From NCBI GenBank assembly GCA_019096065.1, contig JAGUCH010000004.1, forward strand, positions 2,976,001-3,040,000: a stretch of 64,000 nucleotides of DNA. The letters are read 5' to 3'. Positions 23,927-33,348 of the stretch are shown piece after piece. Source of the DNA: Paracyclopina nana (taxonomy: Eukaryota > Arthropoda > Copepoda > Cyclopoida > Cyclopettidae). Made by a program: the position numbers and the translations under genes. The notes below the pieces were generated by a model. It did no database searches and was not told the origin of the DNA. It saw only the letters and a list, made by a program, of their open reading frames with translations. Each line of letters opens with the position of its first letter. The stretch's first letter is position 1.

Positions 23927-26384
23927 CAACGCACCGTCCTTTCCTGATTTTGGGTTTATAGAGTTCGTTCATCTGTGGGTCCAGCAGCATCACGAGGTGT
24001 TGAGCATCCACCCAATTAGTTACTTTTGCTCCCACTCTGGCGAACTTTCTTAGGTCCATATCGATGCCAAACTGGACCTTGCATATCCTTTTGTCTGCCA
24101 GCAGTCCCTTGAGTCTTTGTGGTATTTCTTTGCCCAATATCTTGTAGCCGACGAACATTACTCTCACGCCGAGCGCGATGCCATTCATTGCCCCGAAGTG
24201 TGCGTAGGCAAATATGTCTCTGTGCTCGCCAACCGTTATTTCCTGGCCCTCGATGTAGGCATTCTTGTATTTTTCTGACATTCCCTCGGTGTCAATTGTC
24301 ATTATCCTCGTGTCCATGATCTCCTTGAAGAAGCCTTTCTCCTCCAGCTTTGCCTCGACCTCTTCCCAGTGTTCTGAGCAATATTCGTTCTTGGTGTCGC
24401 TCGTTCGCCCGAGTATATACGTCACTCTTCTTTTTTGGTCGAAAAGATCATATTTTGTGCCCTTCGCCATTGTGGCATTCCTCAACGCATCCTTAACAGT
24501 CAGTGGTGGGAATATTTCTTCCTGCCTATTGACGCATTCTTCCCTTAAGAACGGATTTGTTGATTGGCACAAATGCGTCTTGCACTTCTTTTTCGTGTAT
24601 CTAGCTGCTTCTGCTGCGCTAATGATCATTCCAAATTCGATGTCTGGGCAATGCTTCGCTGTGAGTTTGGGCTTCTTTTCGTCCTCCATTGGTGGCTTAA
24701 AGTCCGACTTGCCACCCGAGCTCGATCGAGATCTCCTTTTTGGGACGTATATCATGTCTTCCCCTGGGACTTTTTCGTAGTATTCGTCTTCTGCTCCAGC
24801 GGGGATGTAGTTGACTGAACCGGTTGAAGTTGATGATGTTCTTCTTTTTGGTTGTCCTACATCCACTTCCATTGGTTCCAGGCTCGAACGTCCGGGGTCC
24901 GATGCCTTTTGAACCTCGATGATTTTTTCGATGGTCTTTATGACGACTTTTTCTCTTACTGGCATCATGTCGTCAGGCGTTTGTTCAGCTTTGTCTTCGA
25001 TGTGAATCATCTTAACATTTTTGCCTTCCAATTTGCACGCCTCCTTTAGCCAATCCAGGGCTTCCTGCAAGCTTTCTCTTGTCCAGATCCTGAAGCCTTT
25101 CCTCACCGCTGCTAATTGTTTGACCTCCTCGTTTGTCAGGACATTTGCAGTTCTTCTGAGGTACAGGGTGTTCGAATTTCTACCATCATTGAGTACTTTG
25201 GCGATCTCAGGCATTGGTGCCATGCCTTTTCCGCTTTCAATGGCCTTAAACAGCTCCCTTACTTCAATACCCGAATCCATCGATCCCATTGCCTCTTGTT
25301 CCAGTATTTGCCTCGCAGCTAGGAATTGCAATCTATCTTCGTCTTCCAGAACATTTTGCGGTGGGTATTTGCCATACTTGTCCACCGTTCTGACGTACTG
25401 GGGCCCGTGTGAGATAAGCATCGCCTCGTTTGGAGGTACGCCATGATAGAGCTGAATTGCTCTTATTAGGGCCTTCAAGAGATCGATCTTCTGTGCTTTT
25501 CTCCTGTTGCTATTGGGCATGTGCAGTTTTTCGTTTCTTGGTCCGAAATTCAACGTGCTACCTAGGATTATTGTGCCTGGATCATGATAGTACCTTTCAA
25601 AGATCTCTCGCATTTGCTCCGTATCGTAGTCATCGTAGATGACGACTCTGGCCCCAGTTCGCTCCTCCCATCGTCTGATCACCTCATCCAGTGGTGGATC
25701 CGGTGGCTGGTGCTCTGCTCTAGGGCTTGTTTCTTCCTGACTGCTGTCCGACGTGATCCTTGGTCCGAGCCGTGCCTTGAGTTTGGGCGTCAAGCGTCCG
25801 GGGCTTGATCGCTCAATCTTAGGCGTTCGTGCCTCATTTGATGTTGAGGCGCTCTTCTCGCGACTTCTTTTGTTGGCATTTTCGGCAATTTTTCGCTCCT
25901 TTTCTCTCCGCTCGGCCTCACGTCTTCTTTCTTCTTCCCTCTGGATGTCCCCAGATCTTGATCGATCCAGTCTCCTTCTTGCGTCCTTTTCCCTGGAGTT
26001 ACTTCGGCTCCTTCCTCGGCGATCTCGTCCCGAAGGCATTTCGTTGACTATTAGAACCTCGCCGATTGCTCTTGATACTTTGGCTACGTTGTTTCGCAAA
26101 ATTGAGTTAAATTTTATCACGACTGATTTCAATCTACTCACAATCGTAGTAATTAACCCTCCTCGGCGATGGATGGCGTTTAAAAATGACCTCGGCGAGG
26201 TCAAACTCCTTTTTATCAATTTTGGCGGTTGATTTTCGACGTGTTGTGATTTGACGACTTTTTTGTTTTCTTTTATGACTTCCGGTTTTATTTTGTAGGT
26301 TGCGTGTTTTCTTTCTTTTACTTGGTTATGATTTTTGTTATTGTTAGTGCGATGTGAGTGTTTTTTATTAGGCTTGGTCTTCAT
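23910..26384 (-). CDS. Element ORF2: disordered/RS-rich region plus DEDD 3'-5' exonuclease motifs I and II
   Basis: 824 residues. Residues 1-230 are basic and Arg/Ser/Glu-rich (RSRSNSREKDARRR). A middle region (about 230-480) contains VVIYDDYDTEQMREIF and is colinear with the window-end ORF. From about 600 to the end it resembles the WRN/MUT-7 exonuclease fold: TIDTEGM near residue 695 (motif I, DXE), then KVQFGIDMDLRKF near 768 (motif II, with the KxGxxxDL pattern) and WVDAQHLVMLL, the strand/helix that usually follows. The frame ends before motif III, which lies in ORF3. The start ATG overlaps the Gag-Pol stop by 17 nt. Its position is that of env in env-bearing elements, but I see no signal peptide or transmembrane segment. 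Confidence 0.75.
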   Translation of the reverse strand: MKTKPNKKHSHRTNNNKNHNQVKERKHATYKIKPEVIKENKKVVKSQHVENQPPKLIKRSLTSPRSFLNAIHRRGGLITTIVSRLKSVVIKFNSILRNNVAKVSRAIGEVLIVNEMPSGRDRRGRSRSNSREKDARRRLDRSRSGDIQREEERRREAERREKERKIAENANKRSREKSASTSNEARTPKIERSSPGRLTPKLKARLGPRITSDSSQEETSPRAEHQPPDPPLDEVIRRWEERTGARVVIYDDYDTEQMREIFERYYHDPGTIILGSTLNFGPRNEKLHMPNSNRRKAQKIDLLKALIRAIQLYHGVPPNEAMLISHGPQYVRTVDKYGKYPPQNVLEDEDRLQFLAARQILEQEAMGSMDSGIEVRELFKAIESGKGMAPMPEIAKVLNDGRNSNTLYLRRTANVLTNEEVKQLAAVRKGFRIWTRESLQEALDWLKEACKLEGKNVKMIHIEDKAEQTPDDMMPVREKVVIKTIEKIIEVQKASDPGRSSLEPMEVDVGQPKRRTSSTSTGSVNYIPAGAEDEYYEKVPGEDMIYVPKRRSRSSSGGKSDFKPPMEDEKKPKLTAKHCPDIEFGMIISAAEAARYTKKKCKTHLCQSTNPFLREECVNRQEEIFPPLTVKDALRNATMAKGTKYDLFDQKRRVTYILGRTSDTKNEYCSEHWEEVEAKLEEKGFFKEIMDTRIMTIDTEGMSEKYKNAYIEGQEITVGEHRDIFAYAHFGAMNGIALGVRVMFVGYKILGKEIPQRLKGLLADKRICKVQFGIDMDLRKFARVGAKVTNWVDAQHLVMLLDPQMNELYKPKIRKGRCVDDNGG

Positions 26385-29300
26385 CTTCGATCAGAGGTAG
26401 GTTTTGGCACAGGGCTAATTGCCGTATGCCTCTTTCTAGTAGACCATGCTTGACTGTTCTCACCATCGCTGTTCTAACTTTGCCATCTTCACCAAGTAAA
26501 ATTTTCTCTACAGTTGCAACCTCCCATCTGGGTCTATGTTTTTTCAGGTCTTCAGTGGCGACTACGACTCTGTTACCTACATGTAAGTTTTCTTTTTCGT
26601 TTTGCCATTTAGCCCTAACGTGCATTGTTTGCAGGTAAAAGTCCATCCACGTCTTGTTCATCTTCGTCATGTGATCCGCCAATGCCTTCAACTTGTCCGA
26701 GAACTGTGCTGCCACTCCCATGAAGGCTGACTCGCCCGCTCTTCCACTCACCAGGTGGTTTGGTGTAATGACTTCATAGCCACTTTTTCCTTTCAGCACT
26801 GCTAACGGCTTGTTGTTCAGTCTTTCTTCTGCCATCGCTACCATTGTTCTGAATACTTCGTAGTCATGGGTTCCATGTTCGCAGGCTTCCAAGGCCCGCT
26901 TAACAAGTTTGACGTGACTTTCCACAAGTCCATTCGCTTCATGGTCTCTTGGTGGGTTGAAGTACCACTCTCTAATTTTGTCGCTCACGGTGAGTTGAAC
27001 TTTTTTCCAGTCAATGAATTCAACTTTTTCTTTTTTCCTTTCGTCAGGTATCCTGTTGACTTTGACACCCAGTTTTTCGAATGACCCCTCGTTGTCACTG
27101 TAAATGACACTTATAGGTCCTCTTCTAGCCGTGAGTCTCTGGAGCGCCAATACCAATGCTTCGGTGCTGCGTCCAAGTGTTGCTTCCAAAGTGACCACCT
27201 TTGTTTGCAGGCAAACTGTCACTAGTACATATGCCTTATGCTTCTCCTTGTTCAGCTCGACATAGTAGAACCCTGTGAAATCAACCGCAATTTTGCTACA
27301 CGGTTTGATATTTTCTAGTTCCAGGTCTGGTGCAGGACCCATGATTTGCGTCAGCATCTTCGATCTCCACCTTGTGCACTGTGGGCACTGCATGCTTATT
27401 TTCTTTGCCATCTTCCTCACGTGTGGTCCTCCAAATGTCTCTGTGAGTCGAAGCCACAACTGATCTGCAGATAGGTGTCCGCTAGTGACATGGATTCGCC
27501 ACACGATCAACGCGAAGACCCAAGACTTTTCCATCCAGATGGGGTAGATCCTGCTTTGTGGCAGGTCTTTTTGCTTTGAGTTCCTCGTCAGCAATCGCAA
27601 AACTCCGTCCTCATCGAAGACTGGATTGTGTTTTCTTATTTCCTTTGACTGCCACGTTCCTGTTTTCTCATAATTTGTAATTTCTGATTCCAGCGTTCTC
27701 CACTGCCCCAAAATAATCAGCTCTGTCACTGTTTCTGCGATGAGGTCCAATGGCATCGCGTCCTCCTTTTCTGGTAAGTTTTTCACTCTTGTGATGCCTC
27801 TCACCAAAATTGGCCATCTGTACGCGTTTTCTTTCAATTTAAGTTTCTGCATTCTCTTGTACACTAGCCTTGCCTTCGCTATTCCTACTTCTTTGTTTAG
27901 CACGACTTTGTGGTCCAAGATGCTTCCTTTTTGGTCGCTCTTGATGTTGACGGGGCGTCCGAGGCCCGTTAAGAATATTTTGTCAATGCTTCCGGCCAGT
28001 TCGTCTTCTGTAACTTCCAACTCGTATTTTGGCCACTCTGACTTATCTTTTTTCCAAAAGTCTGGTCCTTTCCAATACTTTTCGTCTTTCAGCAGCTCTG
28101 AGATTGTGCAGCCTCTCGATGCGAGGTCACTAGGATTCTCTAGAGTGTTGATGTAATTCCACTGTTCAAGCACGGTAGTATCGCTAATTTCGATTGTTCT
28201 GTTCCTGATGAAAACTTCTCTTTCCACTCCAGGTTTTCGAATCCAACATATTACTGGTTTGTTGTCAACCCAATAGTGGATGTGCTCTCTCTTTATTTGG
28301 AACATTTCTCTGAGCCGATTTGACAGCCTCGCTGACATCAACGCCCCCGCCAGCTCCACCTTTGGGATCGTGTGTTTCTTTGGCTTTTGTAGCTTTGCTT
28401 TCGTTGTGAGGATGTTAATGTTGCCATTTCCATCATCGACACTCACTGTGCAGCCAAATCCAATGTCTGATCCGTCACTTGAGAAGTGCAGCTCGCAGCC
28501 TTCGGCCTTGGTGGCTACCTTCCGTGGGTAGCTCACTTTTGAAGCTTCTTCCAATTGGCCAACCCATTTTTCGAATCTTTTAAGTGCCTTTTTGACCAGA
28601 TCATTGTCCAATTTTGTGAGATCCGTGTCCCACTTTATTTTCACTTCTTTTTCTGCCATGCAGATCCATTGGAAGCTTTCCCTCCCAAAGATCATGAATG
28701 GCGCTAGGATCCCCAGTGGATCGAAGACTTTATGGAGTTCTGCTAATATTGTTCTTTTCGTAATTTTTTGCAGGTCTGGTTTGACGAACTTGTAGCCAAG
28801 ACGATCCTTTTCAGTGTCCCAGCTGATTCCAAGCGTGGAGTGTAACACTTGTCCTCCTTCACTTCCTTCCAATGTCAACGATTTCTCCTGGAATTCTTCA
28901 GGTATGCTATCCATTACAGCTTTTGAATTGGACACAAACTTTCTCAGTTTCATCCCACATTGTTCCAGCAACGACGTCGCTTCCTTCGTGACTCTAATTG
29001 CTGTCTCTTCATCTGGAAAGGCCACCAACATATCGTCCATGTAGATTTGGATGTGCTCCCTGAGTTCCTGGCTGCCAAATCTGTTTAGGTGGTGTTTCAC
29101 CACGAAGTTGGCCACGCTTGGCGCAGCTCTGAGTCCAAACGGCCACCTTTTGAATTGGTAAGCTTCGCCAAACACCCAGATGCGCAGGTACTTTCGGTCT
29201 TTAGGGGGTACTCCAATCATGAGATACATTTTCTCAATATCTGCTGCCACTGCCACCTCACCAAACCTGAATTTAACCAGTACATCAAATATATCCTCGA

Positions 29301-32300
29301 GAAAGTTTGGTCCCGTGTATTGGCAATCATTTATGCTCACACCGTCAAACTTCTGTGCCGCGTTATAGACGAACCTAAACTTTGTTGTTAAGCTTGATCG
29401 TTTTGCGACACAAAAGAAAGTCAACCAAAAACCGTGCCTCTGCTCATTTATTGGGACTTTTTCAATAATGTCCTTTTCAAGATACTCAGCCATAGTCTTC
29501 TGCACCGCATCATGTACTTCCTTATCCGCCTTGTGTGTCATATCTATTCCAGCCTGGATCCTCTTCGCCTTTTCCCAGTTTTCAGGCAAGTTTGGGGGAT
29601 CTTCAATCCAAACAACGTCGACCACGTAATGTCCATTTTCATCTTGGTGAATTGATTCCTGCATCTTCTTTAGTGCGATCTCATCTGCTAGTGTCAGCCT
29701 TTTTGACCTCGATTCGTCTCTATCGATTCCTAAGGCCTCGATTCCGTTGCTTCGATCGACTATGAACTGCAGTTCGCTATCTTTTAGGGCCATTCCAGCG
29801 TTGAATTGTCCCCAATCACTCACCATCATCGCCACTTCGTGTCCCCCCGTCTTGGGATGGTAAAGCATTGTCCATCCAAGCGGTGTTTTTCTGACTAATG
29901 GCCCGTTATGGACATAAATGTCTTGGATGCTTCTCATCAGGTGCAGGTTATCGAAGCCCAGGAGCATTCTCACTGGTCCTTCGACTGGCTGCGGAAAGTT
30001 GATTTTGCTAATTTCCTTGTAGCTGACTTTGATGTCATTCGGGTCCACTGGCTCAATTGCTGCTGGAAGTCCAAATGTTTTTGCTTTCAGCTTGAACCAT
30101 TTTCTTCCTCCTCTGGCCCTAACAAACACTTCCGTTTGGTATGACTTTCTTTTTATCACGTCTCCGTCTCCAACTACATGAACTTTCAGCATTTCTTCTT
30201 TTCCTTGCAGCTCCAAATCGTCTTTTAGTTTAGGGTCGATGATGGTCAAGCTTGAGCCCTCATCCAGGACCATGTTTATTGGTAGGAACGTTTCAAAGTC
30301 GCTCGTGGCAGCTATTTCTATTGGCAAGGTTCTCCAAGACTTGGTGTCACTCGCTGTTAGAGCGATGACGTCGGGGCTGTCTAGGATCTGACTTCCGTGG
30401 TCCGATTCCTCTGTGTTAGCCTTGTTGCTGGGTTGACGTCCGAGGTCACCTCCAGTGAAAGCTACTGCTTCTTTTGACAGTTGATCCAGTTTCTTCTCGA
30501 GGGCTGGCAACCTAGCCAATCTCTGCTCGATGCTCGCAAGCAGTGCTGCTGTCACATCGCCTTCAGATGCTCTTCTCGCGTTGTTGACGTGCAGCTTGCT
30601 ATGATGATCGCTTGCTCCGCACTTGATGCAGTTTTCTCTGGCCTTGCAGTTTTCTACTGAATGCTTTCCTCTGATGCATTTGAAACAAATTCCTGCTCCG
30701 ACCAGTTTTTTCTTGATTTCTGGTATGGTGTAATTTTCCCAACTTTCACACTTCAAGGCTTTGTGATCGTGAACACCACATACTACGCACGGGTCTTTTT
30801 GTTTGTGCGCCCCCAAGAAAACTGCATCATCGTCGTCGCCGTCACTATCCTCATCCGAGCTTGCTGAGTATATTTCGTTGACTGCCATGACTACCTCTTT
30901 TCCCCTCTTGTTGTAGAACTTGACGTACTTTTGGCTTGTTCTCTTTCCATACTCAGTCTGGCCTCCATAGCTTCCCACATGGCTCTCCGATGGCAACTTG
31001 CTTTTCAAGGCTTCCCTAGTATTTCTGGCCTTCATCTCGCTCATTCCTTCCTGAGTTCTTTCTCTTGCCCACGTGAAGAACAACCTCAATGAGTTCTTTG
31101 ATTGGAATTTTGCGATCCTGAATGCATTGTAGTCTTGTTTTGTATCCGGTGTCATCTTGATCATTCCTAACAGGTGATCCTCGCCATCCTTTGGATTCTT
31201 TCCGGATCTGATATTGAGGTCGACCATTTCTTCCAAGATATTCACCATATCACCGATCGTGTTTGGTGCTTTCACATCCACTTGTGGCATTCTTGCCAAA
31301 TGCAGCATTTGCTTTGACAGTTGTTCTGCTGCCTCCCCGTGGTTGCTACCATATTGTGCATCCAACGCTTTGAGCGCTTTCACCAGCCCCAATCTGCTGC
31401 AGTCATACCTGCCAATTTTTCTGTAAGCCTGCCCGCCAGTCCATGCTTTCAGTGTTGCCATCTTGTCGAACCAATCCATATTCTTCTTTTTGATGATCTT
31501 CGCGTGAACCAGTTCTTTGAAGGCCCTGTACTTGGCCGGGTCTTCGCCATCATAGTAGCCCTTCATGTTATCCCTCACGGTGTCTGCTGCAGCAGTGACA
31601 TCGTAATATTGCGTCAAGTTTTTGCCATTATAGAGGTCTGACCAATCAACTTCATTTGACACGTAGTCTTCCCAATCATCCAGGACGGTGTCCTTTGCCA
31701 GATATGTCTCTTCCAGGGTCAGTTTGTCCTTGTAGTCAGCTCTTGTGATATTTGCTGACTGCTGCCATGTTGGTGTTCCCGGAATTTGACTGTAATTTCC
31801 GAACTTTGGCGTCTCAGCTGCAGCTCCCGATGGAGTTGAAAAGTTAGGGTCACCAGGGTATTTGAACATCCTGCCCCTGGCTCCTCCTCTACCCCTTCCA
31901 GCGGTTCTTCCCTTCGGGTTATTGATGAATTCCATGCTGCTAGCCGCCTGTCTTTTTTCCGTAACCATTGCCTGCAAATCCACGTCCTCTCCTCGTGATC
32001 TAGCCTCTCTCAGCTGCTTTTCTGCTTCTGCCCTCTTTGCTTCCGCATCTTGAGCCTTGGCTACCAAGGCCTCGTGCTCAACTTTTGATGCGCTGCGAGC
32101 TGCCATGGCTAGGTCATTGATTCTCTCTGACATCTCATAATGCTCTGTGACCCAATCGATGAGATAGTTTTCTTCGTCATCATCATCTTCATCACCACCC
32201 GCCGTCTGATTGGCATCTTGCATGGTGACGTCCTTATTTTCTTCCTTTTCTTCCTCTCGGAGCATTTCTTCGAACTCCTTTTGCTCTTTCTTTTTGTGAT

Positions 32301-32898
32301 TCTTTTCCGCGAGGTACTCCACAGCGTTGGCTTCTTTCATGAGAGGTTCTACGCTTTCTGCCTTGAATTTTGCGACTACTTGTGCGTCTTCTCCCTTGAT
32401 GCCCTCCAATAATCTTGCTGCCTCGGTGGCAATCTCCATTTTTAACGAATTTGCCCGCCTCGCGATCATCTTGAGCTTTCTCGCTGGCTTGTCCGTGCTA
32501 ATTTCTTTTTTGATCGCCTCCAGGTTCGAGTAGTACTCCGACGCGTCGACTTTCCATCTCTCCACCATTGTGGCCGGCGAAACCTTGACTAGTTCTTTTA
32601 TGGTTGCCTCCATTTCCACGCTGGTATTCGCTGCCATGTCCTCCAGGATTCTAATGCTCCCGGTGGACTCCGTTGAGTCCTCCCTGAATCTATTGAGGTC
32701 CTCTCTAATTTCTACCCTGGAGCTGTTGATGGTGGTATCGTTAAATCCCCACCTTTTGTCTGGTCTTTTCGGAGATTTCTGCTTGTACGCTACTCCACGC
32801 CCCAACGTTCTCTTCCCTCCAACTGAATAACCCTGTAACCAGCCTGGGGGTTTTCTGATTCTTTTTGGTCTTTCCTCTTTCTTGTCCTTGTCAGACAT
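26368..32898 (-). CDS. BEL/Pao Gag-Pol polyprotein (Gag, protease, RT, RNase H, integrase)
   Basis: One uninterrupted 2176-residue frame. Gag carries CX2C zinc knuckles at about 700-765 (CVVCGVHDHKALKC, CFKCIRGKHSVENC, CIKCGASDHHSKLH). The aspartic protease motif is VLDEGSSLTIID near 875. The reverse transcriptase catalytic motif is IYMDDML near 1284, and RNase H has HFSSDGSDIGFG near 1470. The integrase has an HHCC zinc module (HVTSGHLSADQ ... CPQCTRW, about 1800-1840) and DDE core segments VDFTG, YSDNEGSFE (about 1932) and HEANGLVESHVKLVKRA. A C-terminal DUF5641-like block (HRPRWEVATVEKI, near 2120) is diagnostic for BEL/Pao. No internal stop, so it looks translation-competent. Confidence 0.96.
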   Translation of the reverse strand: MSDKDKKEERPKRIRKPPGWLQGYSVGGKRTLGRGVAYKQKSPKRPDKRWGFNDTTINSSRVEIREDLNRFREDSTESTGSIRILEDMAANTSVEMEATIKELVKVSPATMVERWKVDASEYYSNLEAIKKEISTDKPARKLKMIARRANSLKMEIATEAARLLEGIKGEDAQVVAKFKAESVEPLMKEANAVEYLAEKNHKKKEQKEFEEMLREEEKEENKDVTMQDANQTAGGDEDDDDEENYLIDWVTEHYEMSERINDLAMAARSASKVEHEALVAKAQDAEAKRAEAEKQLREARSRGEDVDLQAMVTEKRQAASSMEFINNPKGRTAGRGRGGARGRMFKYPGDPNFSTPSGAAAETPKFGNYSQIPGTPTWQQSANITRADYKDKLTLEETYLAKDTVLDDWEDYVSNEVDWSDLYNGKNLTQYYDVTAAADTVRDNMKGYYDGEDPAKYRAFKELVHAKIIKKKNMDWFDKMATLKAWTGGQAYRKIGRYDCSRLGLVKALKALDAQYGSNHGEAAEQLSKQMLHLARMPQVDVKAPNTIGDMVNILEEMVDLNIRSGKNPKDGEDHLLGMIKMTPDTKQDYNAFRIAKFQSKNSLRLFFTWARERTQEGMSEMKARNTREALKSKLPSESHVGSYGGQTEYGKRTSQKYVKFYNKRGKEVVMAVNEIYSASSDEDSDGDDDDAVFLGAHKQKDPCVVCGVHDHKALKCESWENYTIPEIKKKLVGAGICFKCIRGKHSVENCKARENCIKCGASDHHSKLHVNNARRASEGDVTAALLASIEQRLARLPALEKKLDQLSKEAVAFTGGDLGRQPSNKANTEESDHGSQILDSPDVIALTASDTKSWRTLPIEIAATSDFETFLPINMVLDEGSSLTIIDPKLKDDLELQGKEEMLKVHVVGDGDVIKRKSYQTEVFVRARGGRKWFKLKAKTFGLPAAIEPVDPNDIKVSYKEISKINFPQPVEGPVRMLLGFDNLHLMRSIQDIYVHNGPLVRKTPLGWTMLYHPKTGGHEVAMMVSDWGQFNAGMALKDSELQFIVDRSNGIEALGIDRDESRSKRLTLADEIALKKMQESIHQDENGHYVVDVVWIEDPPNLPENWEKAKRIQAGIDMTHKADKEVHDAVQKTMAEYLEKDIIEKVPINEQRHGFWLTFFCVAKRSSLTTKFRFVYNAAQKFDGVSINDCQYTGPNFLEDIFDVLVKFRFGEVAVAADIEKMYLMIGVPPKDRKYLRIWVFGEAYQFKRWPFGLRAAPSVANFVVKHHLNRFGSQELREHIQIYMDDMLVAFPDEETAIRVTKEATSLLEQCGMKLRKFVSNSKAVMDSIPEEFQEKSLTLEGSEGGQVLHSTLGISWDTEKDRLGYKFVKPDLQKITKRTILAELHKVFDPLGILAPFMIFGRESFQWICMAEKEVKIKWDTDLTKLDNDLVKKALKRFEKWVGQLEEASKVSYPRKVATKAEGCELHFSSDGSDIGFGCTVSVDDGNGNINILTTKAKLQKPKKHTIPKVELAGALMSARLSNRLREMFQIKREHIHYWVDNKPVICWIRKPGVEREVFIRNRTIEISDTTVLEQWNYINTLENPSDLASRGCTISELLKDEKYWKGPDFWKKDKSEWPKYELEVTEDELAGSIDKIFLTGLGRPVNIKSDQKGSILDHKVVLNKEVGIAKARLVYKRMQKLKLKENAYRWPILVRGITRVKNLPEKEDAMPLDLIAETVTELIILGQWRTLESEITNYEKTGTWQSKEIRKHNPVFDEDGVLRLLTRNSKQKDLPQSRIYPIWMEKSWVFALIVWRIHVTSGHLSADQLWLRLTETFGGPHVRKMAKKISMQCPQCTRWRSKMLTQIMGPAPDLELENIKPCSKIAVDFTGFYYVELNKEKHKAYVLVTVCLQTKVVTLEATLGRSTEALVLALQRLTARRGPISVIYSDNEGSFEKLGVKVNRIPDERKKEKVEFIDWKKVQLTVSDKIREWYFNPPRDHEANGLVESHVKLVKRALEACEHGTHDYEVFRTMVAMAEERLNNKPLAVLKGKSGYEVITPNHLVSGRAGESAFMGVAAQFSDKLKALADHMTKMNKTWMDFYLQTMHVRAKWQNEKENLHVGNRVVVATEDLKKHRPRWEVATVEKILLGEDGKVRTAMVRTVKHGLLERGIRQLALCQNLPLIEDEDQA

Positions 32899-33016
32899 CC
32901 GTCTCAGGCGTTCGTGGCCTTCTGACTATCTTTGTCTTGACTTGTCAGGTCCCCCCGACTGGGCGAGTCTCCCCGACTTGACAGTCGGCTTCTTGTTCTC
33001 CTTATGTGAGTTTACC

Positions 33017-33028
33017 CGTTGGGCGCCA
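33017..33028 (-). promoter_or_regulatory. Primer-binding site, lysine tRNA (CTT) type
   Basis: Directly adjacent to the 5' LTR, the minus strand reads TGGCGCCCAACG. This 12-nt run is complementary to the CGTTGGGCGCCA 3' end typical of animal tRNA-Lys(CTT). Complementarity stops after 12 nt. Confidence 0.75.
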
Positions 33029-33348
33029 TGTTCGAGTAATCACGAGAAGAATCCAATAATCGGTCAATGCAAGGCTCTGGTGAGCGAATCCGGACTGGCT
33101 GATCCCAAGATCGAGTGGAATGCTAACAGAATGTCTGTAAATGCTAATGTAGCTCGATTGGAATCACACTGAATAAACGTAGTCAAAATCTAGAGATCGA
33201 AAATAAGATGACTTTTATTGTCGATCGTACGAAATCTAGAATGCAACTGAATAAAAAGCGGGAAAAAGATGACAGTTTGACAGCTATTTTCCGCTTGGCT
33301 CAGCTTGTTGTTGTCGGTGCGTCGCATCTTGAGTACCATGTCTTCACA
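33029..33348 (-). repeat. 5' LTR of the BEL/Pao element
   Basis: 320 bp, reading identically to 22572-22891. It should hold the promoter for leftward transcription; I did not identify a clear TATA box. Confidence 0.95.

Larger units (their letters stand above)
22572..33348 (-). mobile_element. Complete BEL/Pao LTR retrotransposon with accessory exonuclease/zinc-knuckle ORFs
   Basis: 10,777 bp bounded by two 320-bp LTRs that read identically by eye (5'-TG...CA-3') and by a perfect 5-bp target duplication GGCGA (22567-22571 and 33349-33353). Transcription is leftward: the 5' LTR is 33029-33348 and the 3' LTR 22572-22891. Internal order on the minus strand is primer-binding site, Gag-Pol (32898-26368), accessory ORF2 (26384-23910), accessory ORF3 (23926-23021) and a purine tract. 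Class is set by the Gag-Pol domain content, including the C-terminal DUF5641-like block and the LDEGSS-type protease. Identical LTRs indicate recent insertion. Confidence 0.95.

Noticed and set aside
23910-26384. Env glycoprotein in the post-pol ORF
   Set aside because: No signal peptide, transmembrane segment or Cys-rich ectodomain; exonuclease motifs and zinc knuckles fit instead.
24265-32830. Many + strand frames within the retrotransposon
   Set aside because: All are shadows of the minus-strand Gag-Pol and ORF2, with no motifs of their own.
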